A DNA stretch of 64,000 nucleotides from Streptomyces alboniger (GTDB taxonomy: Bacteria > Actinomycetota > Actinomycetes > Streptomycetales > Streptomycetaceae). The notes beneath the pieces are model-generated. The model was not told the origin of the DNA and ran no database searches. It worked only from the letters and a program-made list of their open reading frames with translations. The DNA is taken from positions 1,922,001 through 1,986,000 of the forward strand of contig NZ_CP023695.1 of assembly GCF_008704395.1 (NCBI RefSeq), given 5' to 3'. The position numbers were made by a program, and so were the translations under genes. Every line of letters starts with the position of its first letter. Position 1 is the first letter of the stretch. Below, one piece after another: positions 35,831 through 45,174 of the stretch.

Positions 35831-36760
35831 GTGCACGAACTGCCGCAACAGCTGGTCAACGGCCTGCTACTGGGATCCATGTACGGCCTGATCGCCATCG
35901 GCTACACCATGGTCTACGGCATCGTCCAGCTCATCAACTTCGCCCACGGCGAGATCTTCATGGTCGGCGGCTTCGGCGCCCTCACCGTCTGGCTCTGGCT
36001 CCCCGGCGGCACCACCATGTGGGTGGCCATCCCCCTCATGCTCATAGGCGCCATCATCGTCTCCACCACCATCGCCATCGGAGCCGAACGCTTCGCCTAC
36101 CGCCCCCTGCGCGGCGCCCCACGGCTCGCACCCCTCATCACCGCCATCGGGCTCTCGCTCGCCCTCCAGCAAGCCGTCTGGGCCTGGTACCCCAACGCCA
36201 AGTCCTCCCGCACCTTCCCCGAGATCCCCGGCGACTCCATCCACATGGGCAGCGTCACCATCCAGCCCGGCGACCTCTTCCTCGTCGTCGCCGCCCCCAT
36301 CTGCATGTTCGCCCTCGGCTGGTTCGTCATGAAGACCCGCGTCGGCCGCGGCATGCAAGCCACAGCCCAGGACCCCGACACCGCCAAACTCATGGGCGTC
36401 AACACCGACCGCGTCATCGTCGTCGCCTTCGCCCTCGGCGCCGCCTTCGCCGGAATCGCCGCCATCGCCTACGGCTTCCGCTACGGCGAAGTCAACTTCC
36501 GCATGGGCTTCCTCTGGGGCCTCAAAGCCTTCACCGCGGCCGTCCTCGGCGGCATCGGCAACATCTACGGAGCCATGATCGGCGGACTCGTCCTCGGCGT
36601 CGCCGAAGCCATGGCCACCGCCTACATGAACGACATCCCCGGCATGGACAAGCTCGGCGGCCAGTCCTGGGCCGATGTCTGGGCGTTCGTACTCCTCATC
36701 GTCGTCCTCCTCGTCAGGCCACAAGGCCTCCTCGGCGAGCGCGTCGCGGACAGGGCGTGA
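35831..36760 (+). CDS. livH: Branched-chain amino acid ABC transporter permease LivH
   Basis: A 309-residue permease with about eight TM segments. LivH family blocks: LVNGLLLGSMYGLIAIGYTMVYGIVQLINFAHGEIFMVGG at the N-terminus region, RPLRGAPRLAPLITAIGLSLALQ, GMQATAQDPDTAKLMGVNTD (the cytosolic coupling loop) and KAFTAAVLGGIGNIYGAMIGG. The GTG start follows GGAGGACCTGC, 151 nt after livK. The 3' end overlaps livM (GTGA). Confidence 0.95.
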   Translation: MHELPQQLVNGLLLGSMYGLIAIGYTMVYGIVQLINFAHGEIFMVGGFGALTVWLWLPGGTTMWVAIPLMLIGAIIVSTTIAIGAERFAYRPLRGAPRLAPLITAIGLSLALQQAVWAWYPNAKSSRTFPEIPGDSIHMGSVTIQPGDLFLVVAAPICMFALGWFVMKTRVGRGMQATAQDPDTAKLMGVNTDRVIVVAFALGAAFAGIAAIAYGFRYGEVNFRMGFLWGLKAFTAAVLGGIGNIYGAMIGGLVLGVAEAMATAYMNDIPGMDKLGGQSWADVWAFVLLIVVLLVRPQGLLGERVADRA

Positions 36761-38604
36761 CCACCATGACCACACACACCACAGCAACCGACGCCCCCCG
36801 CAAGGAGAACGCCCCCACGGGCCTCATCCCCCTGCCCGTCGGACCCGCCCGCGCCATGGCCACCGGCGGCGGCGCACTCACCGTCGTCTCCGCCTTCCTC
36901 GCCTGGACCTGGACCGCCGCCTTCCCCGGCGACCTCACCGTCTACGGCTACCCCGGCGGCCTCCAATGGCTCGTCCTCATCACCGGCGCCCTCACCACAC
37001 TGTTCGGCCTCGCCTCCTACGGCATCAAAGGCCTGCGCGCCCTCACCCCCGGCAACGCGGACGCCGCCCTCAAATACGCCGCACTCGCCGCCTTCGCCAC
37101 CGCCTGGTACACGATCCTCGCCATCAGCACCAAACTCGGCGGACTCGCCAACCTCGAACCCGGCGGCTGGATCGTCGCCCTCGCCACCCTCACCGCCCTC
37201 ACCGGCGCCCTCGCCCTGCCCTTCCAACGGCCCCAGACCTACCCGGTCGACCCCGAGGACACCGGCTGGGAACAGTTCAAACACCGCCTGCGCAACGGCC
37301 TCACCACCCTCAAGGGCGCCTTCGCCGCCGAAGCGCCGCCCACCCCGCGCAAACTCCCCTCGTACGTCGAGATCCTGATCATCGTCGCCGCACTCGCCAC
37401 CGGACTCCTCGTCTTCACCTACGGCATCGGCACCGAATACGACGAACTCTTCATCGGCTTCCTCATCTCCGTCGCCCTCGGCTTCGCCGCACTGTCCAAA
37501 GCCGGCCTCGTCGCCCAAGTCGCCGTCTACACCGCACGCCACCGCAACATCACCCTCACCGGCGCCTTCCTCGCGGCGGCAGCCTTCCCCTTCACCCAGA
37601 ACGACGACCAATACGCCACCATCGGCGTCTACATCCTCATCTTCGCCACCGTCGCCCTCGGCCTGAACATCGTCGTAGGACTCGCCGGACTCCTCGACCT
37701 CGGATACGTCGCCTTCCTCGGCGTCGGCGCCTACGCCGCATCCATGGTCTCCGGATCCCCCTCCTCCCCCTTCGACATCCACCTCCCCTTCTGGGGCGCC
37801 ATCCTCGTCGGCGCCGCCGCCTCCCTCATCTTCGGCGTCCTCATCGGCGCCCCCACCCTGCGGCTGCGCGGCGACTACCTCGCCATCGTCACCCTCGGAT
37901 TCGGCGAGATCTTCCGCCTCGTCGCCATGAACAGCGACGGCGCCTCCGGACCCGACATCACCAACGGGTCCAACGGCATCTCCTCCATCCCCAACCTGAA
38001 GATCTTCGGCTTCGACTTCGGCCTCGAACACAGCATCGGCGGCTTCACCATCGGCCGCTTCGCCAACTACTTCTTCCTGATGCTGCTCATCACCCTCGTC
38101 GTCGTCCTCGTCTTCCGCCGCAGCGGCGACTCCCGCATCGGCCGCGCCTGGGTCGCCATCCGCGAGGACGAGACCGCCGCACTCGCCATGGGCATCAACG
38201 GCTTCCGCGTCAAACTCATCGCCTTCGCCCTCGGCGCCTCCCTCGCCGGACTCGCCGGCACCGTCCAGGCACACGTCACCTACACCGTGACACCCGAGCA
38301 GTACCAATTCGCCAACACCGTCCCGCCCAACTCCGCGTTCCTCCTCGCCGCCGTCGTACTCGGCGGCATGGGAACCATCAGCGGACCCCTCGTCGGCGCC
38401 GCACTCCTCTACCTCATCCCCAACAAACTCGCCTTCCTCGGCGACTACCAGCTCTTCGCCTTCGGCCTGGCCCTCGTCCTCCTCATGCGCTTCCGCCCCG
38501 AAGGCCTCATCCCCAACCGCCGCCGCCAACTCGAGTTCCACGAAGCCGAACTCGACCCCGGCGAGACACCACCGCCCACCGTCCTGAGCAAGACAGGGGC
38601 CTGA
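36757..38604 (+). CDS. livM: Branched-chain amino acid ABC transporter permease LivM, with extended N-terminus
   Basis: A 615-residue permease, well above the ~300-420 residues of usual LivM. The C-terminal ~330 residues are the LivM core: ALGLNIVVGLAGLLDLGYVAFLGVGAY, LRLRGDYLAIVTLGFGEIFRL, RAWVAIREDETAALAMGIN and VLGGMGTISGPLVGA. The first ~270 residues hold about six further hydrophobic segments and a cytosolic loop (VDPEDTGWEQFKHRLRNGL). GTG 36757 overlaps the livH stop; an ATG three codons later is an alternative start. Confidence 0.93.
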   Translation: MTTMTTHTTATDAPRKENAPTGLIPLPVGPARAMATGGGALTVVSAFLAWTWTAAFPGDLTVYGYPGGLQWLVLITGALTTLFGLASYGIKGLRALTPGNADAALKYAALAAFATAWYTILAISTKLGGLANLEPGGWIVALATLTALTGALALPFQRPQTYPVDPEDTGWEQFKHRLRNGLTTLKGAFAAEAPPTPRKLPSYVEILIIVAALATGLLVFTYGIGTEYDELFIGFLISVALGFAALSKAGLVAQVAVYTARHRNITLTGAFLAAAAFPFTQNDDQYATIGVYILIFATVALGLNIVVGLAGLLDLGYVAFLGVGAYAASMVSGSPSSPFDIHLPFWGAILVGAAASLIFGVLIGAPTLRLRGDYLAIVTLGFGEIFRLVAMNSDGASGPDITNGSNGISSIPNLKIFGFDFGLEHSIGGFTIGRFANYFFLMLLITLVVVLVFRRSGDSRIGRAWVAIREDETAALAMGINGFRVKLIAFALGASLAGLAGTVQAHVTYTVTPEQYQFANTVPPNSAFLLAAVVLGGMGTISGPLVGAALLYLIPNKLAFLGDYQLFAFGLALVLLMRFRPEGLIPNRRRQLEFHEAELDPGETPPPTVLSKTGA

Positions 38605-38607
38605 CCC

Positions 38608-39428
<821 letters not shown>

Positions 39429-39429
<1 letters not shown>

Positions 39430-40145
39430 TGACCGCACTCCTTGAGGTCGAGGACCTCCGCGTCGCCTACGGCAAGATCGAAGCCGTCAAAGGCATCTCC
39501 TTCACCGTCGAGGCCGGCAAAGTCGTCACCCTCATCGGCACCAACGGCGCGGGAAAAACCACCACCCTGCGCACCCTGTCCGGCCTGCTCAAGCCAGTCA
39601 GCGGCACGATCAAATTCAACGGCAGGACACTGCGCAAATACCGCGCCGACCAAATCGTCTCGCTGGGCCTCGCGCACTCCCCCGAAGGCCGCCACATCTT
39701 TCCCCGCATGACCATCGAGGACAACCTCCGCCTCGGCGCCTACCTCCGCTCCGACAAAACAGGCATCGAAAAAGACATCACCCGCGCCTACGACCTCTTC
39801 CCCATCCTCGGAGAACGCCGAAAACAAGCCGCGGGCACCCTCTCCGGAGGCGAACAACAAATGCTCGCCATGGGCCGCGCCCTCATGTCCCAGCCCAAAC
39901 TCCTCATGCTCGACGAACCCTCCATGGGCCTCTCGCCGATCATGATGCAGAAAATCATGGCGACCATCGCCGAACTGAAAGCCGGCGGCACGACGATCCT
40001 CCTCGTCGAACAGAACGCTCAGGCAGCGCTCTCCCTCGCCGACGAAGGCCACGTCATGGAGGTCGGCAAGATCGTCCTCTCGGGCACGGGGGGTGACCTC
40101 CTGCACGACGAGTCCGTGCGGAAGGCGTACCTCGGCGAGGACTGA
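39429..40145 (+). CDS. livF: Branched-chain amino acid ABC transporter ATPase LivF
   Basis: A 238-residue ABC ATPase. Walker A GTNGAGKTTTLRTL is near residue 37, the LivF-type block SPEGRHIFPRMTIEDNLRLGAY follows, the signature is TLSGGEQQMLAMGRAL, and Walker B is LLMLDEPSMGLSP near 160 with VEQNA as H-loop region. With LivG it forms the heterodimeric motor of the transporter. It is the last gene of the operon, followed by a strong hairpin. Confidence 0.96.
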
Positions 40146-40164
40146 GCCCGCCTTTCGTACGGCA

Positions 40165-40201
40165 CGAGGCCCGCACCCCCGGCTTAGGGGTGCGGGCCTC
40201 G
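40165..40201. terminator. Bidirectional terminator between livF and the response regulator
   Basis: A perfect 15-bp stem: CGAGGCCCGCACCCC (40165-40179), a 7-nt loop and GGGGTGCGGGCCTCG (40187-40201). It lies 20 nt past livF and 27 nt from the convergent response-regulator stop, so it can serve both. Confidence 0.8.
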
Positions 40202-40227
40202 TCGTACGTACGTATGGGCGCTCCGGG

Positions 40228-40887
40228 CTAGCCCTTCGCCGCCTTCTTCTCCTCGGCGTCCTCGATGACCGCCTCCGCCACCTGCTGCATCGAAAGCCGG
40301 CGGTCCATCGACGTCTTCTGGATCCACCGGAAAGCGGCGGGCTCGGTGAGGCCGTACTCGGTCTGGAGAATCGACTTGGCGCGGTCCACCAGCTTCCGTG
40401 TCTCCAGCCGCTGCGAGAGGTCCGCGACCTCCCTCTCCAGCGTCTTCAGCTCCGTGAACCGCGAAACGGCCATCTCGATCGCCGGCACGACGTCACTCTT
40501 GCTGAACGGCTTCACGAGATACGCCATCGCACCCGCGTCCCGCGCCCTCTCCACGAGGTCGCGCTGCGAGAACGCGGTCAGCATCAGCACCGGGGCGATG
40601 GACTCCTCGGCGATTTTCTCCGCCGCGGAGATGCCGTCAAGGACCGGCATCTTCACGTCCAGGATCACGAGGTCCGGCTTGTGCTCACGGGCCAGCTCGA
40701 CGGCCTTCTCACCGTCACCGGCCTCGCCCACGACGCTGTACCCCTCCTCCTCCAGCATCTCTTTGAGGTCGAGCCGGATCAGGGCCTCGTCCTCGGCGAT
40801 GACGACGCGGGTCGTCAGCGGCGGCACGTGCGACTGGCCGTCGTCGGACGCGTCGTCTGCGGGCTGGGGCGACTCGGGGGCGGTCAC
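40228..40887 (-). CDS. ANTAR-domain response regulator (PdtaR-like)
   Basis: A 219-residue two-domain regulator. The receiver domain (about residues 27-145) has the acidic pair in VVIAEDEALIRLDL, phosphoacceptor Asp in LVILDVKMP near residue 76, and TAF and K in LVKPFS. The C-terminal ANTAR RNA-binding domain (about 150-210) reads LVDRAKSILQTEYGLTEPAAFRWIQKTSMDRR. ANTAR proteins act as antiterminators by binding paired hexaloop hairpins in mRNA leaders. It resembles mycobacterial PdtaR (Rv1626). The partner kinase is not in the window. The start is GTG. Confidence 0.92.
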   Translation of the reverse strand: MTAPESPQPADDASDDGQSHVPPLTTRVVIAEDEALIRLDLKEMLEEEGYSVVGEAGDGEKAVELAREHKPDLVILDVKMPVLDGISAAEKIAEESIAPVLMLTAFSQRDLVERARDAGAMAYLVKPFSKSDVVPAIEMAVSRFTELKTLEREVADLSQRLETRKLVDRAKSILQTEYGLTEPAAFRWIQKTSMDRRLSMQQVAEAVIEDAEEKKAAKG

Positions 40888-40989
40888 GGGGGCTCCTTGA
40901 TACGGGCCGGGAAGGTGTTACTCCCCAGAGCCTACCTAGCTACGATAAGGTGGTGACGCAAGGGGGCAACGCTACCCTTCCTTTCTAAG

Positions 40990-41064
40990 GCCCCAGTACT
41001 CCAACTGGTCAGAGAGGCCGCTCTCAAACAGCGGACAGTGTGGGTTCGAATCCCACCTGGGGCA
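40990..41064 (+). tRNA. tRNA-like gene, class I fold with anticodon CAA (Leu by code)
   Basis: A 75-nt cloverleaf: acceptor GCCCCAG/CTGGGGC, D-arm CTC...GAG with GG at 18-19, anticodon stem CCGCT/AGCGG with loop CTCAAAC, so anticodon CAA (41025-41027), a 5-nt variable region ACAGT, and T-arm GTGGG-TTCGAAT-CCCAC. A73 is present but CCA is not encoded (CCT follows). CAA should decode leucine UUG, but bacterial tRNA-Leu is class II with a long variable arm. Either this is a noncanonical tRNA or a decayed one. Base 21 is G instead of the usual A, and the 13-22 pair is C/A. Confidence 0.7.
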
Positions 41065-41173
41065 CCTTTCCTTGCTTTTCAAGGTCACGCGAGAATCGCT
41101 CTGCGTCACTTGATCGTGTATGTAACGCCCCCCTCTGCCCCTCGCGGCGGCCTCCCGCAGCATTCTCGACTCC

Positions 41174-41766
41174 ATGTACGACATGGGCGCACGCAGGCGA
41201 ACGTTGATGCTGGTCGGCCAGGGTCGCAGCCTGAACTCTGTCAGCAAAGAGACCGGCACCTCGCGAGCCGCGATCCGCTCCTGGCAGACCCGCCCGGAGC
41301 CGCTCAGCCGGAGCCGAGGCAGGCCCTGCCCTAGGTGCTCCGACACACCGGACAGGCCTGACGACCTCTCCGCCTACTCCTACTTACCCGGGCTCTACCT
41401 CGGCGACGGCTGCATCAGCCTCCAGCGGCGGGGCGTCTACTCACTCCGAATCGCGTGTGCCGACGCCTGGCCCGGCCTCATCGACGCATGCGCCGCTGCC
41501 ATTCAGGCCGTACGCCCGGACAACAAGGTCTACCGGGTCCAGAGCGTGGGCTGCCAGTACGTCACGGCACGGCCCCGGCAAGGCGCACGACCGCAAGATC
41601 GCCCTCGAACCCTGGCAGCAGGAAATCGTCGACGCCCACTCGTGGGAGTTCATCCGAAGGCTCATCCACTCCGACGGCTGCCGCATCACCGATTGGACGA
41701 CCCGCGTCGTTGCCGGGGAACGGAAGCGCTATGGGCATGGACGCCCACGTCGGCCGCAAGTACTGA
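41174..41766 (+). pseudogene. Decayed HTH/LAGLIDADG-type homing-endonuclease-like gene
   Basis: Three frames together resemble a ~250-residue Streptomyces family. Frame 1 (41174 to ~41570) has an N-terminal HTH-like segment (SLNSVSKETGTSRAAIRSWQ), a CPRC pair and the first LAGLIDADG-like motif YLPGLYLGDGCIS. Frame 2 (~41570-41735) has IALEPWQQEIVDAHSWEF and the second motif RRLIHSDGCRIT. Frame 3 ends with MDAHVGRKY and TGA 41764-41766. Relative to the family as I remember it, segments are missing at both junctions, so it cannot be functional. It contains one TTA codon (41384-41386). It lies 109 bp beyond the unusual tRNA. Confidence 0.65.
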
Positions 41767-41769
41767 CCC

Positions 41770-43206
41770 CTACTCGTGGTCCTCGCTCTCGCCGATGCGA
41801 TGCACCCGTACCAGGTTCGTCGAGCCCGACACCCCCGGCGGGGAGCCGGCCGTGATGACGACCACGTCGCCCTTCTCGCAGCGGCCGATCTTCAGGAGCA
41901 GCTCGTCGACCTGGTCGACCATCGCGTCCGTGGAGTCGACGTGCGGGCCGAGGAAGGTCTCCACGCCCCAGGTGAGGTTCAGCTGGGAGCGGGTGGCCTT
42001 GTCGGGGGTGAAGGCGAGGAGGGGGATGGGTGAGCGGTAGCGGGAGAGGCGGCGGACGGTGTCGCCGGACTGGGTGAAGGCGACGAGGAACTTGGCGCCG
42101 AGGAAGTCGCCCATTTCGGCGGCGGCGCGGGCGACGGCGCCGCCTTGGGTGCGGGGTTTGTTCCGCTCGGTGAGGGCCGGGAGGCCTTTCGCGAGGATGT
42201 CTTCCTCTGCCGCTTCGACGATGCGGCCCATGGTGCGGACGGTTTCGATGGGGTATTTGCCGACGCTCGTCTCGCCGGAGAGCATTACCGCGTCTGTGCC
42301 GTCGATGACGGCGTTGGCCACGTCGCTCGCCTCGGCCCTCGTGGGCCGGGAGTTGTCGATCATCGAGTCGAGCATCTGCGTGGCGACGATGACCGGTTTG
42401 GCGTTGCGCTTGGCGAGTTTGATGGCCCGCTTCTGGACGATCGGGACTTGTTCGAGGGGCATTTCGACGCCGAGGTCGCCGCGGGCGACCATGATGCCGT
42501 CGAAGGCGGCCACGATGTCCTCGATGTTGTCGACGGCCTGGGGTTTTTCGACCTTGGCGATGACGGGGAGGCGGCGGCCTTCTTCGTCCATGATGCGGTG
42601 GACGTCCTCGATGTCGCGTCCGCTGCGGACGAAGGAGAGGGCGATGACGTCGAATCCGGTGGCCAGGGCCCAGCGGAGGTCGGTTTCGTCCTTGTCGGAG
42701 AGGGCGGGGACGGAGACGGCGACGCCGGGGAGGTTGAGGCCCTTGTGGTCGGAGACCATGCCGCCCTCGACGACGGTGGTGGTGACGCGGGGGCCGTCGA
42801 CGTGGGTGACTTCCAGGGTGACTTTGCCGTCGTCGACGAGGATGCGTTCGCCGCTGGTGACGTCCTGGGCGAGGCCGTCGTAGGTGGTGCCGCAGAGGTG
42901 GCGGTCGCCTTGGATGTCTTTTTCTACGGTGATGGTGAAGGTGTCGCCGCGTTCAAGGAGTACGGGGCCTTCGCTGAAGCGGCCGAGGCGGATCTTCGGG
43001 CCTTGAAGGTCGGCGAGGATGCCGACGCTGCGGCCGGTCTCTTCGGAGGCCTTGCGCACGCGCTGGTAGCGCTCCTCGTGGTCGGCGTGGGTGCCGTGGC
43101 TGAGGTTGAAGCGTGCTACGTCCATTCCGGCTTCGACCAGTGCCTTGATCTGGTCGTACGAGTCGGTGGCGGGGCCCAGGGTGCAGACGATTTTTGCTCG
43201 GCGCAT
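41770..43206 (-). CDS. pyk: Pyruvate kinase
   Basis: A 478-residue glycolytic enzyme converting phosphoenolpyruvate and ADP to pyruvate and ATP. Family blocks: RRAKIVCTLGPATDSYD at the N-terminus, GMDVARFNLSHG, DLQGPKIRLGRF, the catalytic signature VIAKVEKPQAVDNI, MVARGDLGVEMP, VIVATQMLDSM and RAEASDVANAVIDGTDAVMLSGETSVGKYP. Length is typical for bacterial type I/II enzymes. A small CTACC/GGTAG inverted repeat lies 17 bp before the start. The upstream 135 bp holds no clear promoter. Confidence 0.97.
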   Translation of the reverse strand: MRRAKIVCTLGPATDSYDQIKALVEAGMDVARFNLSHGTHADHEERYQRVRKASEETGRSVGILADLQGPKIRLGRFSEGPVLLERGDTFTITVEKDIQGDRHLCGTTYDGLAQDVTSGERILVDDGKVTLEVTHVDGPRVTTTVVEGGMVSDHKGLNLPGVAVSVPALSDKDETDLRWALATGFDVIALSFVRSGRDIEDVHRIMDEEGRRLPVIAKVEKPQAVDNIEDIVAAFDGIMVARGDLGVEMPLEQVPIVQKRAIKLAKRNAKPVIVATQMLDSMIDNSRPTRAEASDVANAVIDGTDAVMLSGETSVGKYPIETVRTMGRIVEAAEEDILAKGLPALTERNKPRTQGGAVARAAAEMGDFLGAKFLVAFTQSGDTVRRLSRYRSPIPLLAFTPDKATRSQLNLTWGVETFLGPHVDSTDAMVDQVDELLLKIGRCEKGDVVVITAGSPPGVSGSTNLVRVHRIGESEDHE

Positions 43207-43341
43207 GGTTCGAGCCTAGGGCCTACCGGTGGGTAGAGAATTGGTTGGGCGTGACTACTCAACAACCTTTGCGTGAAGGGCTATTGACAAGTGTTGAATT
43301 GTGCGCGGCGTCGCTCCGATGAGCGGGTTACCGGGCGGGGT

Positions 43342-44202
43342 TCAGCCGGGTACGTCCATGCGCTGGGTGCCGACGACCGACAGCAGGCGCAGTGCCTCCT
43401 CCGACGGTGAGCCGGGGGTGGCGGTGTAGATGAGGACGCGCTGGTCCCGGTCGGTGATGTCCAGGACGTCGCATCTGAGGGCGATGGTGCCGACGAGGGG
43501 GTGCTCGAAGGCCGTGCACGGGGTGGGCCGGTCGGTGACGTCGTGGGCGGTCCACAGCCGGGTGAACTCCGCGCTGCCGGCGAGGAGTTCTTCGATCAGG
43601 CCGTTCACTTCCGGGTCGCGGGGGTAGCGGGCCGCGGCCGCGCGCAGGTGCTGGGTGGAGGTCCGTGCGAACTCCTCGGCGTTTGGGACGCCGTACAGCC
43701 GTCGGCCGTGCGGGTGCGGGGTGAGGAAGGCGCGTCGGATGAGGTTCCGTTCGCGTGGGGGCAGAGCGGAGAAGTCCTCCATGAGGGCGGCTGCCAGGGG
43801 GTTCCAGGCGATGACCTCGTAGGTGGCGGAGAGGACGACCGCCGCGGCGTCCGGCATCCGGTGCAGCAGGTCGATGGTGCTCTGTCGTACTTCTCGGGAG
43901 GGTCCGGGTGGTGGGCCGGGGGGAAGTCCGGCGAGGTGGTGGAGGTGGTCGCGCTCGGCGTCCGAGAGGCGCAGGGCGCGGACGAGTTGGGTCAGTACTT
44001 CGCGGGAGGGGTGGGGGGCGCGGGCCTGTTCGAGGCGTGCGTAGTACTCGGGTGAGATGAAGGCGAGCTGGGCCACCTCCTCGCGGCGCAGGCCGGGGGT
44101 GCGGCGGCGGGTGCCGGCGGGTATGCCCACGTCGGCGGGGGTAATGCGGGCGCGTCTGCTGCGCAGGAAGTCGCCCAGTTCTTCTCGTACTCGTCGGTCC
44201 AC
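43342..44202 (-). CDS. XRE-type regulator with MmyB-like ligand-binding domain
   Basis: A 286-residue regulator. The N-terminal HTH (RRRTPGLRREEVAQLAFISPEYYARLEQ, about residues 30-57) is followed by ALRLSDAERDHLHHLAG and a C-terminal MmyB-type PAS-like domain (VIAWNPLAAALM, ERNLIRRAFL, DPEVNGLIEELLAGSAEF, LVGTIALRCDVL). Members of this large Streptomyces family sit divergent to SDR genes and are thought to repress them, with a fatty acid or similar lipid as ligand. The GTG at 44202 opens the conserved VDRRVREELGDFL. Confidence 0.9.
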   Translation of the reverse strand: MDRRVREELGDFLRSRRARITPADVGIPAGTRRRTPGLRREEVAQLAFISPEYYARLEQARAPHPSREVLTQLVRALRLSDAERDHLHHLAGLPPGPPPGPSREVRQSTIDLLHRMPDAAAVVLSATYEVIAWNPLAAALMEDFSALPPRERNLIRRAFLTPHPHGRRLYGVPNAEEFARTSTQHLRAAAARYPRDPEVNGLIEELLAGSAEFTRLWTAHDVTDRPTPCTAFEHPLVGTIALRCDVLDITDRDQRVLIYTATPGSPSEEALRLLSVVGTQRMDVPG

Positions 44203-44235
44203 GTGTCCAGTGTGTCCTGGCGTCGTGGTGCCGAG

Positions 44236-44256
44236 CCAGGTACTGCTGGTGCCTGG
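44236..44256. promoter_or_regulatory. Operator-like inverted repeat between regulator and SDR gene
   Basis: CCAGGTAC-TGCTG-GTGCCTGG is an 8-bp inverted repeat with one mismatch, placed centrally in the 87-bp divergent spacer. It is a good candidate for the binding site of the adjacent MmyB-like regulator, acting on both promoters. Confidence 0.5.
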
Positions 44257-44289
44257 ATGGGCGGGGTGGCGGGGCGCAGGCTCGTCGGC

Positions 44290-45150
44290 ATGAACAACGT
44301 CACGGACAGCACCATGAACAGCGACACCATGAACGACGACCCCCTGAACGACGACGCCGTGAACGAGGCGTCGGTCTCGTCCGCCCCGGCTTCGGGGCTG
44401 CTCGCCGGGAAGGTGGCCTTCATCAGCGGTGCCGGGCGTGGCATCGGTGCCGCCGCGGCGCGGTTGTTCGCCGAGGAGGGGGCCCGGGTGCTGCTGGCGG
44501 CGCGTTCGGAGGATCAGCTCAGGGCGGTGGTCGAGGAGATCCGGGCTGCCGGGGGTGTCGCGGACCATGTGGTGTGTGATCTGGCCGATCCGGCGAGTGT
44601 GCGTGCCGCGGTCGGTCGCGCGGTGGAGTTGTACGGTCGGCTGGACGTGGCTTTCAACAATGGTGCGACGGGTCAGCCGCCCGGTCCGCTGGATGAGCTG
44701 TCGGAGGCTGATTTCGATCACGTCTGCGCCGTGAATCTGAAGGGGCCGTGGGTGGCCATGTCCGCGGAAGTCGCCGCCATGCGTGCGACGGCGGGGCGGG
44801 GGGCCATCGTCAACACGTCCAGTGTCGGTGCTCTGATGGCCAATCCGCAGCTTCCGGTGTACGGGGCGGTGAAGCGGGCGTTGAACAGTCTGACGGCGTC
44901 GGCGGCGGCCACGTATGGGCCTGAGGGCATTCGTGTGAACGCTGTCGCGCCCGGCACCACGCTTACCGAGTTGTTGTTCGAGTGGGAGGAGCGGTCTCCG
45001 GGCACCGTGGACGCGCTCAATGCGCGGACGCCGCTGGGTCGTGGCGCTGAGCCGCGGGAGATCGCCGAGGCGGCCGCGTGGTTGTTGAGTGACCGTGCCT
45101 CGTATGTGACGGGTGAGGTGCTTCGGGTCGACGGGGGCATGCTGGCCTGA
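44290..45150 (+). CDS. SDR family oxidoreductase
   Basis: A 286-residue classical short-chain dehydrogenase/reductase. Cofactor motif ISGAGRGIGAAAARLF near residue 45, a second Arg in LAARSEDQL suggesting NADP preference, NNGATGQPPGP, the catalytic Ser in VNTSSVGAL and Tyr/Lys in VYGAVKRALN. The first ~35 residues (Asn/Asp/Met-rich, MNNVTDSTMNSDTMNDD) form an unusual repetitive extension. The ATG lacks an obvious Shine-Dalgarno, so a start nearer the Rossmann fold is possible. It is divergent from the MmyB-like regulator. Confidence 0.9.
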   Translation: MNNVTDSTMNSDTMNDDPLNDDAVNEASVSSAPASGLLAGKVAFISGAGRGIGAAAARLFAEEGARVLLAARSEDQLRAVVEEIRAAGGVADHVVCDLADPASVRAAVGRAVELYGRLDVAFNNGATGQPPGPLDELSEADFDHVCAVNLKGPWVAMSAEVAAMRATAGRGAIVNTSSVGALMANPQLPVYGAVKRALNSLTASAAATYGPEGIRVNAVAPGTTLTELLFEWEERSPGTVDALNARTPLGRGAEPREIAEAAAWLLSDRASYVTGEVLRVDGGMLA

Positions 45151-45174
45151 GGCCGTTCAGGACGCTCAGGACAT

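Noticed and set aside
40984..41066. Standard class II tRNA-Leu
   Set aside because: The distance between anticodon and T stems leaves only five variable bases, so a long variable arm is not possible.
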